A stretch of 13,887 bases of DNA, taken from contig CALFSY010000186.1 in NCBI GenBank assembly GCA_937916365.1, positions 1 through 13,887 on the forward strand, read 5' to 3'. The notes beneath the pieces are model-generated. The model was not told the origin of the DNA and did no database searches. It saw nothing but the letters and a program-made list of their open reading frames with translations. The stretch is from an uncultured Jannaschia sp. Its GTDB lineage: Bacteria > Pseudomonadota > Alphaproteobacteria > Rhodobacterales > Rhodobacteraceae. Position numbers and translations under genes: made by a program. This document shows, in pieces, positions 6,964 to 13,887 of this stretch (within the stretch, counting starts at the first letter, position 1; the number at the start of each line of letters is the position of its first letter).

Positions 6964-7641
6964 CTATGGTGAGGGTGAGAATAAACCCCGCGCCATACCT
7001 ACGGCCACAACCGCGCCCACGATCTGCATCACAATGAACGCCGGCACATGGGCCGGTGAAATGCCCGCAAAGGTATCGGTTAAGGCGCGGGCCACTGTGA
7101 CCGCAGGATTGGCAAAACTGGTTGATGCGGTAAACCAATACGCCCCGGTAATATAAATCGCCACCAATGCCGGAACTAGGCTTGGGGCATGCTGCCGTCC
7201 GCCTAAGATGGTAAACACTAACCCTGCTGTCGCCACGACCTCGGCCACCGATGCCCCTACCCCCGCCCGTGGGGTTGACGAAAATTGTATGATTGACAGG
7301 TCAAACATGACGTGGGCCAGCCACACACCCAAAATTCCGCCCACCATCTGCACGGCGGTATAGCCCACGGCGCGCCCAAACCCGATTTCCCCATTCAACC
7401 AAAAGGCCATGGTCACAGCCGGATTAAAATGCGCCCCAGATATAGGCCCCAGAATTGTGATAAGAACATATAATATAGCCCCCGTTGCAACTGCGTTCGC
7501 CAAAAGCGCCACACCGATATTATCCGGTGACAATGCCGCCGCCATGATGCCCGATCCCACAACCCCCACCAATAGCATGGCCGCCCCCAAAAATTCGGCA
7601 GCAAAGTATTGTATGGATGTGTGCGGCGGGGGCGCGATCAT
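6964..7641 (-). CDS. MIP/aquaporin family channel lacking the filter arginine (AqpS-like)
   Basis: This is a 225-residue inner-membrane channel of the major intrinsic protein family, with about six hydrophobic segments. Both half-helix signatures are present: SGAHFNPAVT (NPA at 73-75) and SFANPAVT (NPA at 178-180). The residue directly after the second NPA is Val181, where water and glycerol channels have the conserved selectivity-filter arginine; an Arg occurs only at 185. A Val there is known to me from Sinorhizobium AqpS, an aquaglyceroporin linked to arsenicals. This product resembles that branch, but there are no ars genes nearby. The ATG overlaps the stop of the patatin gene as ATGA, so translation is probably coupled to it. 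The solute could be water, glycerol, a small acid or a metalloid; the sequence cannot decide. Confidence 0.9.
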   Translation of the reverse strand: MIAPPPHTSIQYFAAEFLGAAMLLVGVVGSGIMAAALSPDNIGVALLANAVATGAILYVLITILGPISGAHFNPAVTMAFWLNGEIGFGRAVGYTAVQMVGGILGVWLAHVMFDLSIIQFSSTPRAGVGASVAEVVATAGLVFTILGGRQHAPSLVPALVAIYITGAYWFTASTSFANPAVTVARALTDTFAGISPAHVPAFIVMQIVGAVVAVGMARGLFSPSP

Positions 7642-8675
7642 GAAAACATCGCAGGCAAATCAACGCTGCTATCCGAACCGATTTTATCGAAATGTGTTTC
7701 CAAAAAATCGGTGCACGCCTTATGCCCCGATAGGCGTAGCTGGTGCAAAATTTGCGGCACGGCCACCATTTTGGTGGCCACCGATAATTGCCGCATCAAT
7801 GCGTCATCGGCAACCATGTGAATAAGCACATTTTTCATCGAATCGGTCTGGATCGCACCGGTATCAAGTAACCGTTGCACAAACGCAATCGCCCGCAATT
7901 CCCGCAAGAGTGAGGAATTAAAGCTGATTTCATTGATCCGGTTTTGGATTGCGCGCGCCGATGTTGGCACATCTTCACGATATAGCGGGTTGATATTGAC
8001 GATCAGAATATCCCGCGGCAATGCCTGGTTGAACAAAGGAAACAACGCCGGATTTCCGGTGTATCCACCATCCCAATAAGCCTCAACCCGACCGGTTTTC
8101 GGATCGGTAATTTCGACCGCTTGGAATAAGGTCGGCAAACAGGCGGAGGCCATAATCGCCTTTGGTTCGATGTCATCCCCTGTGAAAAGCCGTATTTTTC
8201 CCGTGCGCACATTTGTTGCACAGATATAAAAAACCGGCCCGCGATCTTTGCAACATATATCGGCGTAGTGCAATTTTTCGACAATCCGCGCCAAAGGATT
8301 CGTATAAAACGGGCCGGCCGCATAGGGGCTGATTGTGCGCGACATCATATCGGCCCACGCAAAGGCCCACGAAGATTCGATCATGTTGCTAATCGCAACG
8401 GGGGCCACAGCGTTTAACCAGGGCGCCAGACGCGGGTCGTTGATTGCGCCCACCTGTTCCCAAACCCAGGCCAAATTTTCCTGCGCCGCTATGCGCGAAC
8501 CAATCGAAAGCCCCGCTTTCACCGCTGCACCATTCAAAGCTCCGGCAGAGGTGCCCGAAATAGCCGCAATTTCAATGTCAGGGCATTCCAACAAGGCGTC
8601 CAATACCCCCCAGGTAAAGGCCCCATGGGCGCCCCCGCCCTGTAATGCCAAATTGATACGTTTGGGGTGGGTCAT
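7638..8675 (-). CDS. Patatin-like phospholipase/acyl hydrolase
   Basis: The 345-residue product is a Ser-Asp dyad acyl hydrolase of the bacterial patatin family. The oxyanion block GGGAHG is at 13-18, the nucleophile elbow GTSAG has S43, and the catalytic Asp lies in YWDGGYTGNP (D202). The ASACLPTLFQAVEI block before the DGG is also family-typical. No signal peptide is seen, so action is cytoplasmic or at a membrane or granule surface. The ATG at 8675 is used; a TTG five codons upstream (8690) is an alternative, and neither has a strong Shine-Dalgarno. The gene follows phaC by 42 bases and overlaps the aquaporin start by 4. A role at the PHB granule surface (lipid or ester turnover) is suggested by position only. 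Confidence 0.92.
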   Translation of the reverse strand: MTHPKRINLALQGGGAHGAFTWGVLDALLECPDIEIAAISGTSAGALNGAAVKAGLSIGSRIAAQENLAWVWEQVGAINDPRLAPWLNAVAPVAISNMIESSWAFAWADMMSRTISPYAAGPFYTNPLARIVEKLHYADICCKDRGPVFYICATNVRTGKIRLFTGDDIEPKAIMASACLPTLFQAVEITDPKTGRVEAYWDGGYTGNPALFPLFNQALPRDILIVNINPLYREDVPTSARAIQNRINEISFNSSLLRELRAIAFVQRLLDTGAIQTDSMKNVLIHMVADDALMRQLSVATKMVAVPQILHQLRLSGHKACTDFLETHFDKIGSDSSVDLPAMFS

Positions 8676-8700
8676 GTGCACATCATGCAAATGGATGCAT

Positions 8701-8714
8701 CGGGCAGAGGCCCG
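8701..8714. other. Short hairpin between phaC and the patatin gene
   Basis: CGGGC (8701-8705) and GCCCG (8710-8714) form a 5-bp GC-only stem with a 4-base loop, 3 bases beyond the phaC stop in the direction of transcription. No T-run follows, so it is not an intrinsic terminator. It could lower or couple expression of the downstream pair, or protect the phaC message end. Confidence 0.4.
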
Positions 8715-8717
8715 CCC

Positions 8718-10490
8718 TTATCCACCAGCCTTTTCCAAAACATATGTCCCTGGGGCCGGGGCCAAAATGTTTTGTCCATCCTCGTCCAGATTACGTGCCG
8801 CAACATGTTTGCCCGCACGTTTTGAAAGCCAATCTTCCCAATATGGCCACCATGACCCTTTGGTATATGTGGCGCGTGCCTGCCATGCGTCCGGCGTGCC
8901 GCGTGCGTCTGAACCGATGTAGTAGCCATATTTATTTTTTGCTGGCGGATTTACGATACCTGCGATGTGGCCAGATTCGGCCAAGATAAAAGTTTTGTTC
9001 CGCGACCCCATGCGCACCACGCCTTGAAAACTGTCTTTCCACGCGGCAATATGGTCCGTTTCGCACGCCACGGCACAGATAGGCAGGTTTATATCGGACA
9101 AACGTAGCGTAGTGTCCAAAAACGCCAACCCTGTGTCCGCAAATTGGTTACGCTGACACAGATTTCTAAGGTATTGAAGGGCCATTTTGCCGGGCAGATT
9201 TGTGGAATCTCCGTTCCAATATAACAGGTCGAAAACCGGCGGTGCCTCTCCCATCATATAACTGCGCACGGCAGGGCCATAGATCAAATCGTTGGCGCGT
9301 AGAAAGCTAAATGTTTTGGACATATAGTGACTGTCCAAAATACCTTCGGCTTGCACCTGACGTTCGATGGCATCGACAAAATCGTTTTGTAGAAAGGGTG
9401 TAAATTCACCATGGTCGGAAAAATCCGTAAGCGTGGTAAAAAAACTGGCCGATCGCACCGATTGATCACCCCGTTTTTTTAGCAACGCTAATGTTAAGGC
9501 CAACGCGGTGCCCGCGATGCAATATCCCACCACATTTACCTGGGTTTGTTGAGTGATGGTTTTGGCGGTCTCAATGGCCGTTAAATACCCTTTCTCAACG
9601 TAATCTTCTAACCCCATATCGGCATAGGTCTGATCGGGGTTTTTCCAGCTTACGATAAATAACGTGTATCCTTGATCGACCAACCATTTGATAAGGCTGT
9701 TTCCAGGTTTAAGGTCGAGGATGTAGAATTTGTTAATCCAGGGCGGAAAAATCACCAATGGAATCCGATGCACAGTATCGGTTGTAGGCGCGTATTGTAT
9801 CACTTCCATCATGTCGTTGCGAAATACGACCGCGCCCTTTGTGGTGGCAATATTTTTACCGATTTCAAAGGCATTCGGGTCTGCCAAGGTCGGCAATGCC
9901 TCGCCCCGGTGGGTTTCGATGTCACGCACCAGGTTTTCAAGACCTTGAACCAAACTTTGACCATCGGTTTTCACCGCGCGTTCCAAGGCATCGGGATTGG
10001 TGGCCAGGTAGTTTGTGGGCGAAAACAGATCAATGACTTGTGTGGCCAAAAATTCGATACGCTTTTTATCGGCTGGGTCCAAATCCTCCAAATCTTCAAC
10101 GGCTTGGCGAATGGCATTGGCCAAAAAGAAGTATTGTTGTTTGACAAAGTTAAAATACGGATGCCCCTGCCATAAAGGATTTGAAAACCTTTTATCGTTG
10201 GGCGCTGTATCTTCGGGCGGGGTAAAATGACCCTTTGCCAATTCTTGTTGTGCGTCTAAAAAATGCGTCAACGCTTTGCCCCAATATTGAACCTGATGTT
10301 CAAATAATTTCGTGGGGTTGGTGATCATCGCATTCAAATATGCAACGCCTGCCTTCATATAAATATCCTGGCCTGGGCCTTGCAAACCAGCATCCGACGC
10401 AGGCCGTTGACCCAGCGCGGTGACCAGGCGTTTTGACAACGTTTCAATTTTGCTTAGATTATCTTGCAACTTATCTAGGTTTTCGCCCAT
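8718..10490 (-). CDS. phaC: Class I poly(3-hydroxyalkanoate) synthase PhaC
   Basis: PhaC polymerises (R)-3-hydroxyacyl-CoA, mainly 3-hydroxybutyryl-CoA, into PHA at the granule surface. The 590-residue product has the class I length. An N-terminal region of about 100 residues is followed by the PhaC_N part (NPLWQGHPYF) and an alpha/beta-hydrolase domain with nucleophile C324 in GYCIAG. The catalytic Asp is probably D479 (CETDHIAAW) and the His H508 (ESGHIAG). The box has Ala where the textbook form has a second Gly; I recall this form from alphaproteobacterial synthases. The ATG at 10490 has AAAGGA about 8 bases upstream. The gene diverges from phaZ over 160 bases. Downstream on the same strand come a patatin-like hydrolase and an aquaporin. 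phaP and phaR, common behind phaC in this group, are not there. Confidence 0.97.
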   Translation of the reverse strand: MGENLDKLQDNLSKIETLSKRLVTALGQRPASDAGLQGPGQDIYMKAGVAYLNAMITNPTKLFEHQVQYWGKALTHFLDAQQELAKGHFTPPEDTAPNDKRFSNPLWQGHPYFNFVKQQYFFLANAIRQAVEDLEDLDPADKKRIEFLATQVIDLFSPTNYLATNPDALERAVKTDGQSLVQGLENLVRDIETHRGEALPTLADPNAFEIGKNIATTKGAVVFRNDMMEVIQYAPTTDTVHRIPLVIFPPWINKFYILDLKPGNSLIKWLVDQGYTLFIVSWKNPDQTYADMGLEDYVEKGYLTAIETAKTITQQTQVNVVGYCIAGTALALTLALLKKRGDQSVRSASFFTTLTDFSDHGEFTPFLQNDFVDAIERQVQAEGILDSHYMSKTFSFLRANDLIYGPAVRSYMMGEAPPVFDLLYWNGDSTNLPGKMALQYLRNLCQRNQFADTGLAFLDTTLRLSDINLPICAVACETDHIAAWKDSFQGVVRMGSRNKTFILAESGHIAGIVNPPAKNKYGYYIGSDARGTPDAWQARATYTKGSWWPYWEDWLSKRAGKHVAARNLDEDGQNILAPAPGTYVLEKAGG

Positions 10491-10650
10491 GACACATTCC
10501 TTTGCGGTATCGGGGCGCCGCCTTGATTCCGGCGAACACTTGCCACATCATCACCATACGCACGACGGGGTAAGAGGGTAAAGCGATCATATGACAGGAA
10601 CCCCTAAATTTGATCGCGCAAAGGGGTTACCCCCCAACAAGGAGACATAA
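10491..10650. promoter_or_regulatory. Divergent phaC-phaZ promoter region
   Basis: The 160-base gap must contain both promoters, but no clear -35/-10 pair stands out on either strand. It holds an imperfect hairpin on the phaC side (CGCCG at 10516-10520 with CGGCG at 10530-10534), the phaC ribosome binding site near 10500, a larger dyad before phaZ listed separately, and the strong phaZ ribosome binding site AAGGAG at 10639-10644. Confidence 0.6.
10599..10633 (+). promoter_or_regulatory. Competing inverted repeats in the phaZ upstream region
   Basis: AACCCC (10599-10604) can pair with GGGGTT (10623-10628), reinforced by TTTG (10609-10612) with CAAA (10619-10622). The same GGGGT (10623-10627) can instead pair with ACCCC (10629-10633) across one base. 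The two pairings exclude each other and end 5 bases before the Shine-Dalgarno AAGGAG. It may be an operator dyad or an RNA switch-like leader element; the DNA does not say which. Confidence 0.4.
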
Positions 10651-11913
10651 ATGCGATACCTTCTAACCTATGATTTTATTGAATCGGCGCGTGTGACGGG
10701 CCAATGGCTTGGTGCAAGCGCGCGGGCGGTGTGTTCGTATCCACAGCTTGGCCTGATCGCAAATCCGGTCATTCAACTGACGGCTGCATGGGGCGAGGTA
10801 ACCGAGCGTAGTTTCGCGCGTATGGTGACCAAACCCGATTGGGGCATTTATTCGATTCCCGGCGATGATGGCCGCGATCATATCATAAATATCAAAAAAG
10901 TGGTCGAACGCCCATTCGGTGATTTAATTCGTTTTGAGGTGCAGGGCCGCCCCGAAGCGGCGCGTAAGGTTTTGCTCGTCGCCCCCATGTCGGGCCATTA
11001 CGCCACATTATTGCGGTCTACTGTTATGTCTTTGTTGCCCGATTGTGATGTGTATATCACCGATTGGCACAATGCACGCGATATTCCCGTGAGCACGGGC
11101 AAATTCGATATCGAAGATTACACGCTTTACCTGGTGGATTTTATGCGCGCCATGGGGCCGGACACACACGTTATTGCGGTGTGTCAACCCGCGCCCCTAG
11201 CGCTGGCCGCGACCGCCTATCTGGCCGGACAAACACCCGAGGCGCAACCGCGCACGCTGACCCTGATTGGGGGGCCGATTGACCCCGATGCCGCAGCAAC
11301 CGATGTAACAGATTTCGGTAAGCGGGTCACAATGGGCATGTTGGAAAAATTCGTGCTGCAACGTGTGGGTTTCAAACACGCCGGTGCCGGGCGCATGGTT
11401 TATCCTGGTTTGCAACAACTTACCTCGTTCATGGCAATGAATACCGATAAACATGCCAATGCATTTGGCAATCAGATCATGCGCGTGGCCAAGGGCGAGG
11501 CCTCAGACCACGATAAACACAACAAATTTTATGATGAATACCTGGCTGTCATGGACATGACGGCGGAATTTTATTTATCGACCGTTGAACGTGTTTTTAA
11601 GAATCGTGAAATCGCTAAAAATGAGTTTACGATTGCGGGCACGCACGTTGATCTGGACAAAATCACAAATGTTGCTGTCATGACAGTTGAGGGCGGAAAA
11701 GACGATATTTCGGCCCCTGGCCAATGTATTGCGGCGCTTGATCTATGCACAGGTTTGCCCGATGCGATGAAAGCCAACCATTTAGAACCAGATGCAGGCC
11801 ACTATGGAATTTTTGCCGGCAAAAGCTGGCGTAACAGAATCCGCCCGTTAATTTTGAACTTTATTGATACCCATCAAAATAGAACGCAAATACAAATGGT
11901 TGCCGCAAACTAA
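10651..11913 (+). CDS. phaZ: Intracellular poly(3-hydroxybutyrate) depolymerase PhaZ
   Basis: PhaZ breaks down the native, amorphous PHB of intracellular granules by hydrolysis or thiolysis. The 420-residue product matches the Cupriavidus PhaZa1-type family in length. The nucleophile is C178 in AVCQPAP, a lipase-like box with Cys in place of Ser. The other triad members fit D351 (EGGKDD) and H384 (DAGHYG), with spacings close to the C183/D355/H388 triad I recall for the Cupriavidus enzyme. No signal peptide is visible, in line with action in the cytoplasm. AAGGAG stands 6 bases before the ATG. The gene diverges from phaC, so the two can share regulation, and it ends at a strong hairpin terminator. 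Confidence 0.96.
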   Translation: MRYLLTYDFIESARVTGQWLGASARAVCSYPQLGLIANPVIQLTAAWGEVTERSFARMVTKPDWGIYSIPGDDGRDHIINIKKVVERPFGDLIRFEVQGRPEAARKVLLVAPMSGHYATLLRSTVMSLLPDCDVYITDWHNARDIPVSTGKFDIEDYTLYLVDFMRAMGPDTHVIAVCQPAPLALAATAYLAGQTPEAQPRTLTLIGGPIDPDAAATDVTDFGKRVTMGMLEKFVLQRVGFKHAGAGRMVYPGLQQLTSFMAMNTDKHANAFGNQIMRVAKGEASDHDKHNKFYDEYLAVMDMTAEFYLSTVERVFKNREIAKNEFTIAGTHVDLDKITNVAVMTVEGGKDDISAPGQCIAALDLCTGLPDAMKANHLEPDAGHYGIFAGKSWRNRIRPLILNFIDTHQNRTQIQMVAAN

Positions 11914-11916
11914 GAT

Positions 11917-11957
11917 AGCGGACAAGGGGTAAGATACCCCTTGTCCGCTCTGTTTTT
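11917..11957 (+). terminator. Rho-independent terminator of phaZ
   Basis: A perfect 15-bp stem, AGCGGACAAGGGGTA (11917-11931) with its exact complement at 11935-11949, closes on the 3-base loop AGA. It starts 3 bases after the phaZ stop. TTTTT follows at 11953-11957. This is an unusually long and perfect stem for an intrinsic terminator. Confidence 0.93.
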
Positions 11958-11996
11958 ATAATGCTGGCCAGCCTTTAGCAGCTTCTCTTACGTCCT

Positions 11997-12063
11997 ATAG
12001 AAAGACGCATGAAATTGCAGCGGATACGGCCGCAATTTCATGGGATTGCGCGCCTATTTCTAT
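11997..12063 (-). terminator. Nested inverted repeat at the end of the small gene, probable terminator
   Basis: Inner arms CATGAAATTGC (12008-12018) and GCAATTTCATG (12032-12042) form a perfect 11-bp stem with a 13-base loop. Outer arms ATAGAAA (11997-12003) and TTTCTAT (12057-12063) pair as well. The right outer arm covers the stop codon of the - strand gene. Read on the - strand, the inner hairpin is followed by CGTCTTTC, a weak T-run. It most likely ends the isocitrate lyase/small-protein transcript, but a repeat element is possible. Confidence 0.55.
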
Positions 12064-12296
12064 GATTTTGTAGCGTCGTCAGACATGCTGACAGTAGGCA
12101 CAATCTGATCCCCCCATTGCCCCGTGCCGCTGTGATAACGCGAAACGCGCACCAATTCGACAGATATACCTGCGTCAACGGCCTTTTGCACAGCATAATT
12201 GAGTTGATGAACAGCATTGGCAACGCGGTGGATGACGCGATCCCTATCTGTGGTTTCCGGTAAAGAAACCCGTTCAAATGAAGTGTCATCGTTCAT
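12060..12296 (-). CDS. Small uncharacterised protein (78 aa) downstream of isocitrate lyase
   Basis: I do not recognise a named family. The 78-residue product is soluble, with an acidic N-terminus, a likely amphipathic helix over about residues 18-42 (RDRVIHRVANAVHQLNYAVQ onward), a beta-like VELVRVSRYH and a GTGQWGDQIVP turn, then a short polar tail. There is no signal peptide, membrane segment or Cys motif. AAAGGA lies 8 bases before the ATG, which supports this frame over an overlapping one that lacks such a site. It sits 70 bases behind isocitrate lyase on the same strand, so co-transcription is likely, and a link to acetate or PHB metabolism is only positional. Confidence 0.72.
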   Translation of the reverse strand: MNDDTSFERVSLPETTDRDRVIHRVANAVHQLNYAVQKAVDAGISVELVRVSRYHSGTGQWGDQIVPTVSMSDDATKS

Positions 12297-12305
12297 GGCT
12301 ATGTC

Positions 12306-12345
12306 CTTTATCTTGGCCGCTATATCTTGGGGCTATATCGTAGAT
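12306..12345. repeat. Three degenerate 13-14-base tandem repeats in the small-gene leader
   Basis: Units CTTTATCTTGGCCG (12306-12319), CTATATCTTGGGG (12320-12332) and CTATATCGTAGAT (12333-12345) follow one another between isocitrate lyase and the small gene. GCTATATC occurs twice exactly, 13 bases apart. The first unit includes the complement of the small gene's Shine-Dalgarno. It could be a regulator binding array or plain slippage. Confidence 0.45.
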
Positions 12346-12366
12346 CGAAGGTGGGGGGATGCGCGA

Positions 12367-13887
12367 TTATTCTGCCGCGAATTGATTCATGGTATTGCCC
12401 GTCCCCCCGGCCAGCAACGCACGATCACCCGCAACCATTTCTTTGAATGTATCGCCCAGGTCCGACCCAACCTCGTGTTGGTGTTTCACAGCAGAAATAC
12501 CTTGGCGAATTTCTTGCCGCTGCACCCGTGCGACATACGCCAACATTTTATCGTCGCCAAAATACCCACGCGACAATTCATCAATGGTTAACGCATCCAG
12601 ATGGAAGGTTGGCAAAGTTATCAGATTGTGGAACACGCCCGCCTGGGTTGCAATGTCGTGTTGAAAATTGCGCAATAGGGCATCGGCCTGTTGCCCCAAT
12701 TCGGTATCATCGTATTCTGGTGACATCAAGGCATTGTCTGCGGGGTAATCATCGGCGGTGATTTTACCCTCTGCCACCCATTGTGCGCGAACCTGTTTGC
12801 GCAAATTCAATGTCCAGTTGAAAGATGGCGAATTGTTGTAGGCCAGTTTCGCGTGCGGCACCGCTTTGCGAATTTCGCCCACCATACCGGCAATTTCGGC
12901 CACATTGGGCGTATCGGTTTCGATCCAAAGCAAATCTGCACCGCCCAGTTTGATTGCAGCGATGCAATCTTGGATAACCCGTGCACGGCCCGATCCTTCC
13001 TTAAATTTGAAAAGACCATTGGCCAAACGCACGGGGCGCACGAATTGGCCATCCCGAAACAGGGCAATCTCACCATCCTGCATGGGGGTATCATTGGTGA
13101 TCGGGGTTGTTTGTAACCAGCGGATGTAATCGGCCGCCAAATCATCGGGGCGCTGCGACACCGGCACTTTTTGAGTTAGCGATGCGCCCAAACTATCGGT
13201 GCGTGCGATCAACACGCCGTCGTCTACACCAAGCTCTTCAAACGCCAAACGGCAGGCGCGCAATTTTTCAATGAAATCTTCGGCGGGAACGGTAACTTTG
13301 CCGTCTTGGTGGCCGCATTGTTTTGCATCGGACACCTGATTTTCAATTTGCAGGCAGCACGCACCGGCCTTGATCAGCTCTTTCGCCAACAAATATGTGG
13401 CGTGTTCGTTGCCAAACCCCGCGTCAATATCGGCGACGATGGGCACAACATGGGTTTCAAAGGCATCAATCGCGGCAATGGCGGCACGTTCCGCCGCTAC
13501 GTCGCCCGCAATGCGCGCGGCCTTCAGATCTTTGAATAAATCATTTATCGTCACTTCATCGGCCTGCCGCAAAGAAACGTAAATTTCTTGTATAAGATCC
13601 GCCACGGCGGTTTTTTCGTGCATGGATTGGTCGGGCAAATGCCCCCAACGATTGCGTAAACCGGCCACCATCCAACCGGACAGATAAACATAGGTGCCTT
13701 TGGCCGTGCCACGCATCCGCTTAACTGCTTTGATCATTTGTTGCGCGTGGAAACCGGACCAACATCCAAGAGATTGGGTAAATTGCGATGGATCGGCATC
13801 ATAGGCGGCCATATCCCGGCGCATCACACCGGCCATATCCCGCGCCACATCTAGGTGGGTGGCATATGTGTTTTGTAACTTTAGCTG
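12367..13887 (-). CDS. aceA: Isocitrate lyase, 5' end outside window
   Basis: Isocitrate lyase cleaves isocitrate into glyoxylate and succinate, the entry step of the glyoxylate shunt used on acetate, fatty acids or PHB carbon. 506 residues lie in the window, and the frame stays open to the last base (first visible codons read QLKLQNTYATHLD). The start is therefore outside, roughly 25-40 residues upstream by comparison with the long, about 530-residue proteobacterial form. Visible signatures are SLGCWSGFHAQQ, YLSGWMVAGLR, VPIVADIDAGFGN (metal-binding Asp), KQCGH with the catalytic Cys encoded at 13315-13317, LLWIETDTP, NNSPSFNW and the C-terminal GNTMNQF. The KQCGH in place of KKCGH is usual for this long subfamily. 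An internal GTG at 13848 is not the start, as homology continues beyond it. A small gene follows after 70 bases. Confidence 0.97.
   Translation of the reverse strand, partial: QLKLQNTYATHLDVARDMAGVMRRDMAAYDADPSQFTQSLGCWSGFHAQQMIKAVKRMRGTAKGTYVYLSGWMVAGLRNRWGHLPDQSMHEKTAVADLIQEIYVSLRQADEVTINDLFKDLKAARIAGDVAAERAAIAAIDAFETHVVPIVADIDAGFGNEHATYLLAKELIKAGACCLQIENQVSDAKQCGHQDGKVTVPAEDFIEKLRACRLAFEELGVDDGVLIARTDSLGASLTQKVPVSQRPDDLAADYIRWLQTTPITNDTPMQDGEIALFRDGQFVRPVRLANGLFKFKEGSGRARVIQDCIAAIKLGGADLLWIETDTPNVAEIAGMVGEIRKAVPHAKLAYNNSPSFNWTLNLRKQVRAQWVAEGKITADDYPADNALMSPEYDDTELGQQADALLRNFQHDIATQAGVFHNLITLPTFHLDALTIDELSRGYFGDDKMLAYVARVQRQEIRQGISAVKHQHEVGSDLGDTFKEMVAGDRALLAGGTGNTMNQFAAE

Noticed and set aside
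9672..10175. 167-codon open frame on the + strand inside phaC
   Set aside because: It is antisense to well-conserved phaC coding sequence and its translation has no recognisable domain; it is a shadow frame.
12038..12289. Overlapping 83-codon - strand frame at the small gene
   Set aside because: It has no ribosome binding site, runs through the terminator-like repeat and has a Leu/Cys/Arg-rich, shadow-like composition; the 78-residue frame fits better.
13846..13848. GTG as the start of isocitrate lyase
   Set aside because: The frame continues upstream to the window edge with sequence (QNTYATHLD) that matches the family, so the true start lies outside.
1..13887. CRISPR arrays, tRNA/rRNA genes, insertion sequences or prophage
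   Set aside because: No regularly spaced repeats, cloverleaf-like segments, transposase or integrase motifs were seen.

Overview
The window looks like chromosomal DNA of an alphaproteobacterium, most probably a marine member of Rhodobacterales with moderate GC. This rests on the protein families and their wording: a class I PhaC with a GYCIAG nucleophile box, PhaZ divergent from PhaC, a PhnN/DUF1045 pair, an IorA/IorB oxidoreductase and a long-form isocitrate lyase. It is inferred from the sequence alone. No tRNA, rRNA, CRISPR array, insertion sequence, integrase or phage gene is visible, so this reads as ordinary chromosome.

Left part (1-2035): the tail of an unrecognised, possibly AsmA-like gene is followed on the + strand by a DUF1045 2H-phosphoesterase-fold protein. 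Its last 19 bases overlap tail-to-tail with phnN on the - strand, which lies 2 bases behind a HAD-superfamily hydrolase gene. DUF1045 and PhnN usually belong to C-P lyase (phosphonate) operons, but no C-P lyase core gene is in this window.

Middle part (2134-6934): a two-gene - strand operon encodes a molybdenum hydroxylase (2Fe-2S subunit, then Moco subunit with a twin-arginine-type leader). A 273-base divergent promoter region with two palindromes separates it from a + strand pair: an M20D amidohydrolase (hippurate/IAA-amide hydrolase type) and a small Cys-type phosphatase of the tyrosine/dual-specificity fold.

Right part (6964-13887): this is centred on polyhydroxybutyrate (PHB). phaZ (intracellular depolymerase, + strand) and phaC (synthase, - strand) diverge. 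Behind phaC, where this group usually has phaP and phaR, lie a patatin-like hydrolase and an aquaporin-family channel joined by an ATGA stop/start overlap. The channel lacks the usual selectivity-filter arginine after its second NPA box. phaZ ends at a textbook 15-bp hairpin terminator. Beyond it, on the - strand, is isocitrate lyase (5' end cut by the window edge) followed by a small uncharacterised 78-residue protein gene that ends in a nested inverted repeat. PHB synthesis and breakdown and the glyoxylate shunt both handle acetyl-CoA carbon, so this part forms a coherent carbon-storage and acetate-assimilation neighbourhood.

No clearly new multi-gene system is present. The best leads are the arginine-less channel coupled to a patatin behind phaC, the mutually exclusive hairpins ahead of phaZ, the small protein behind isocitrate lyase, and several intergenic palindromes.
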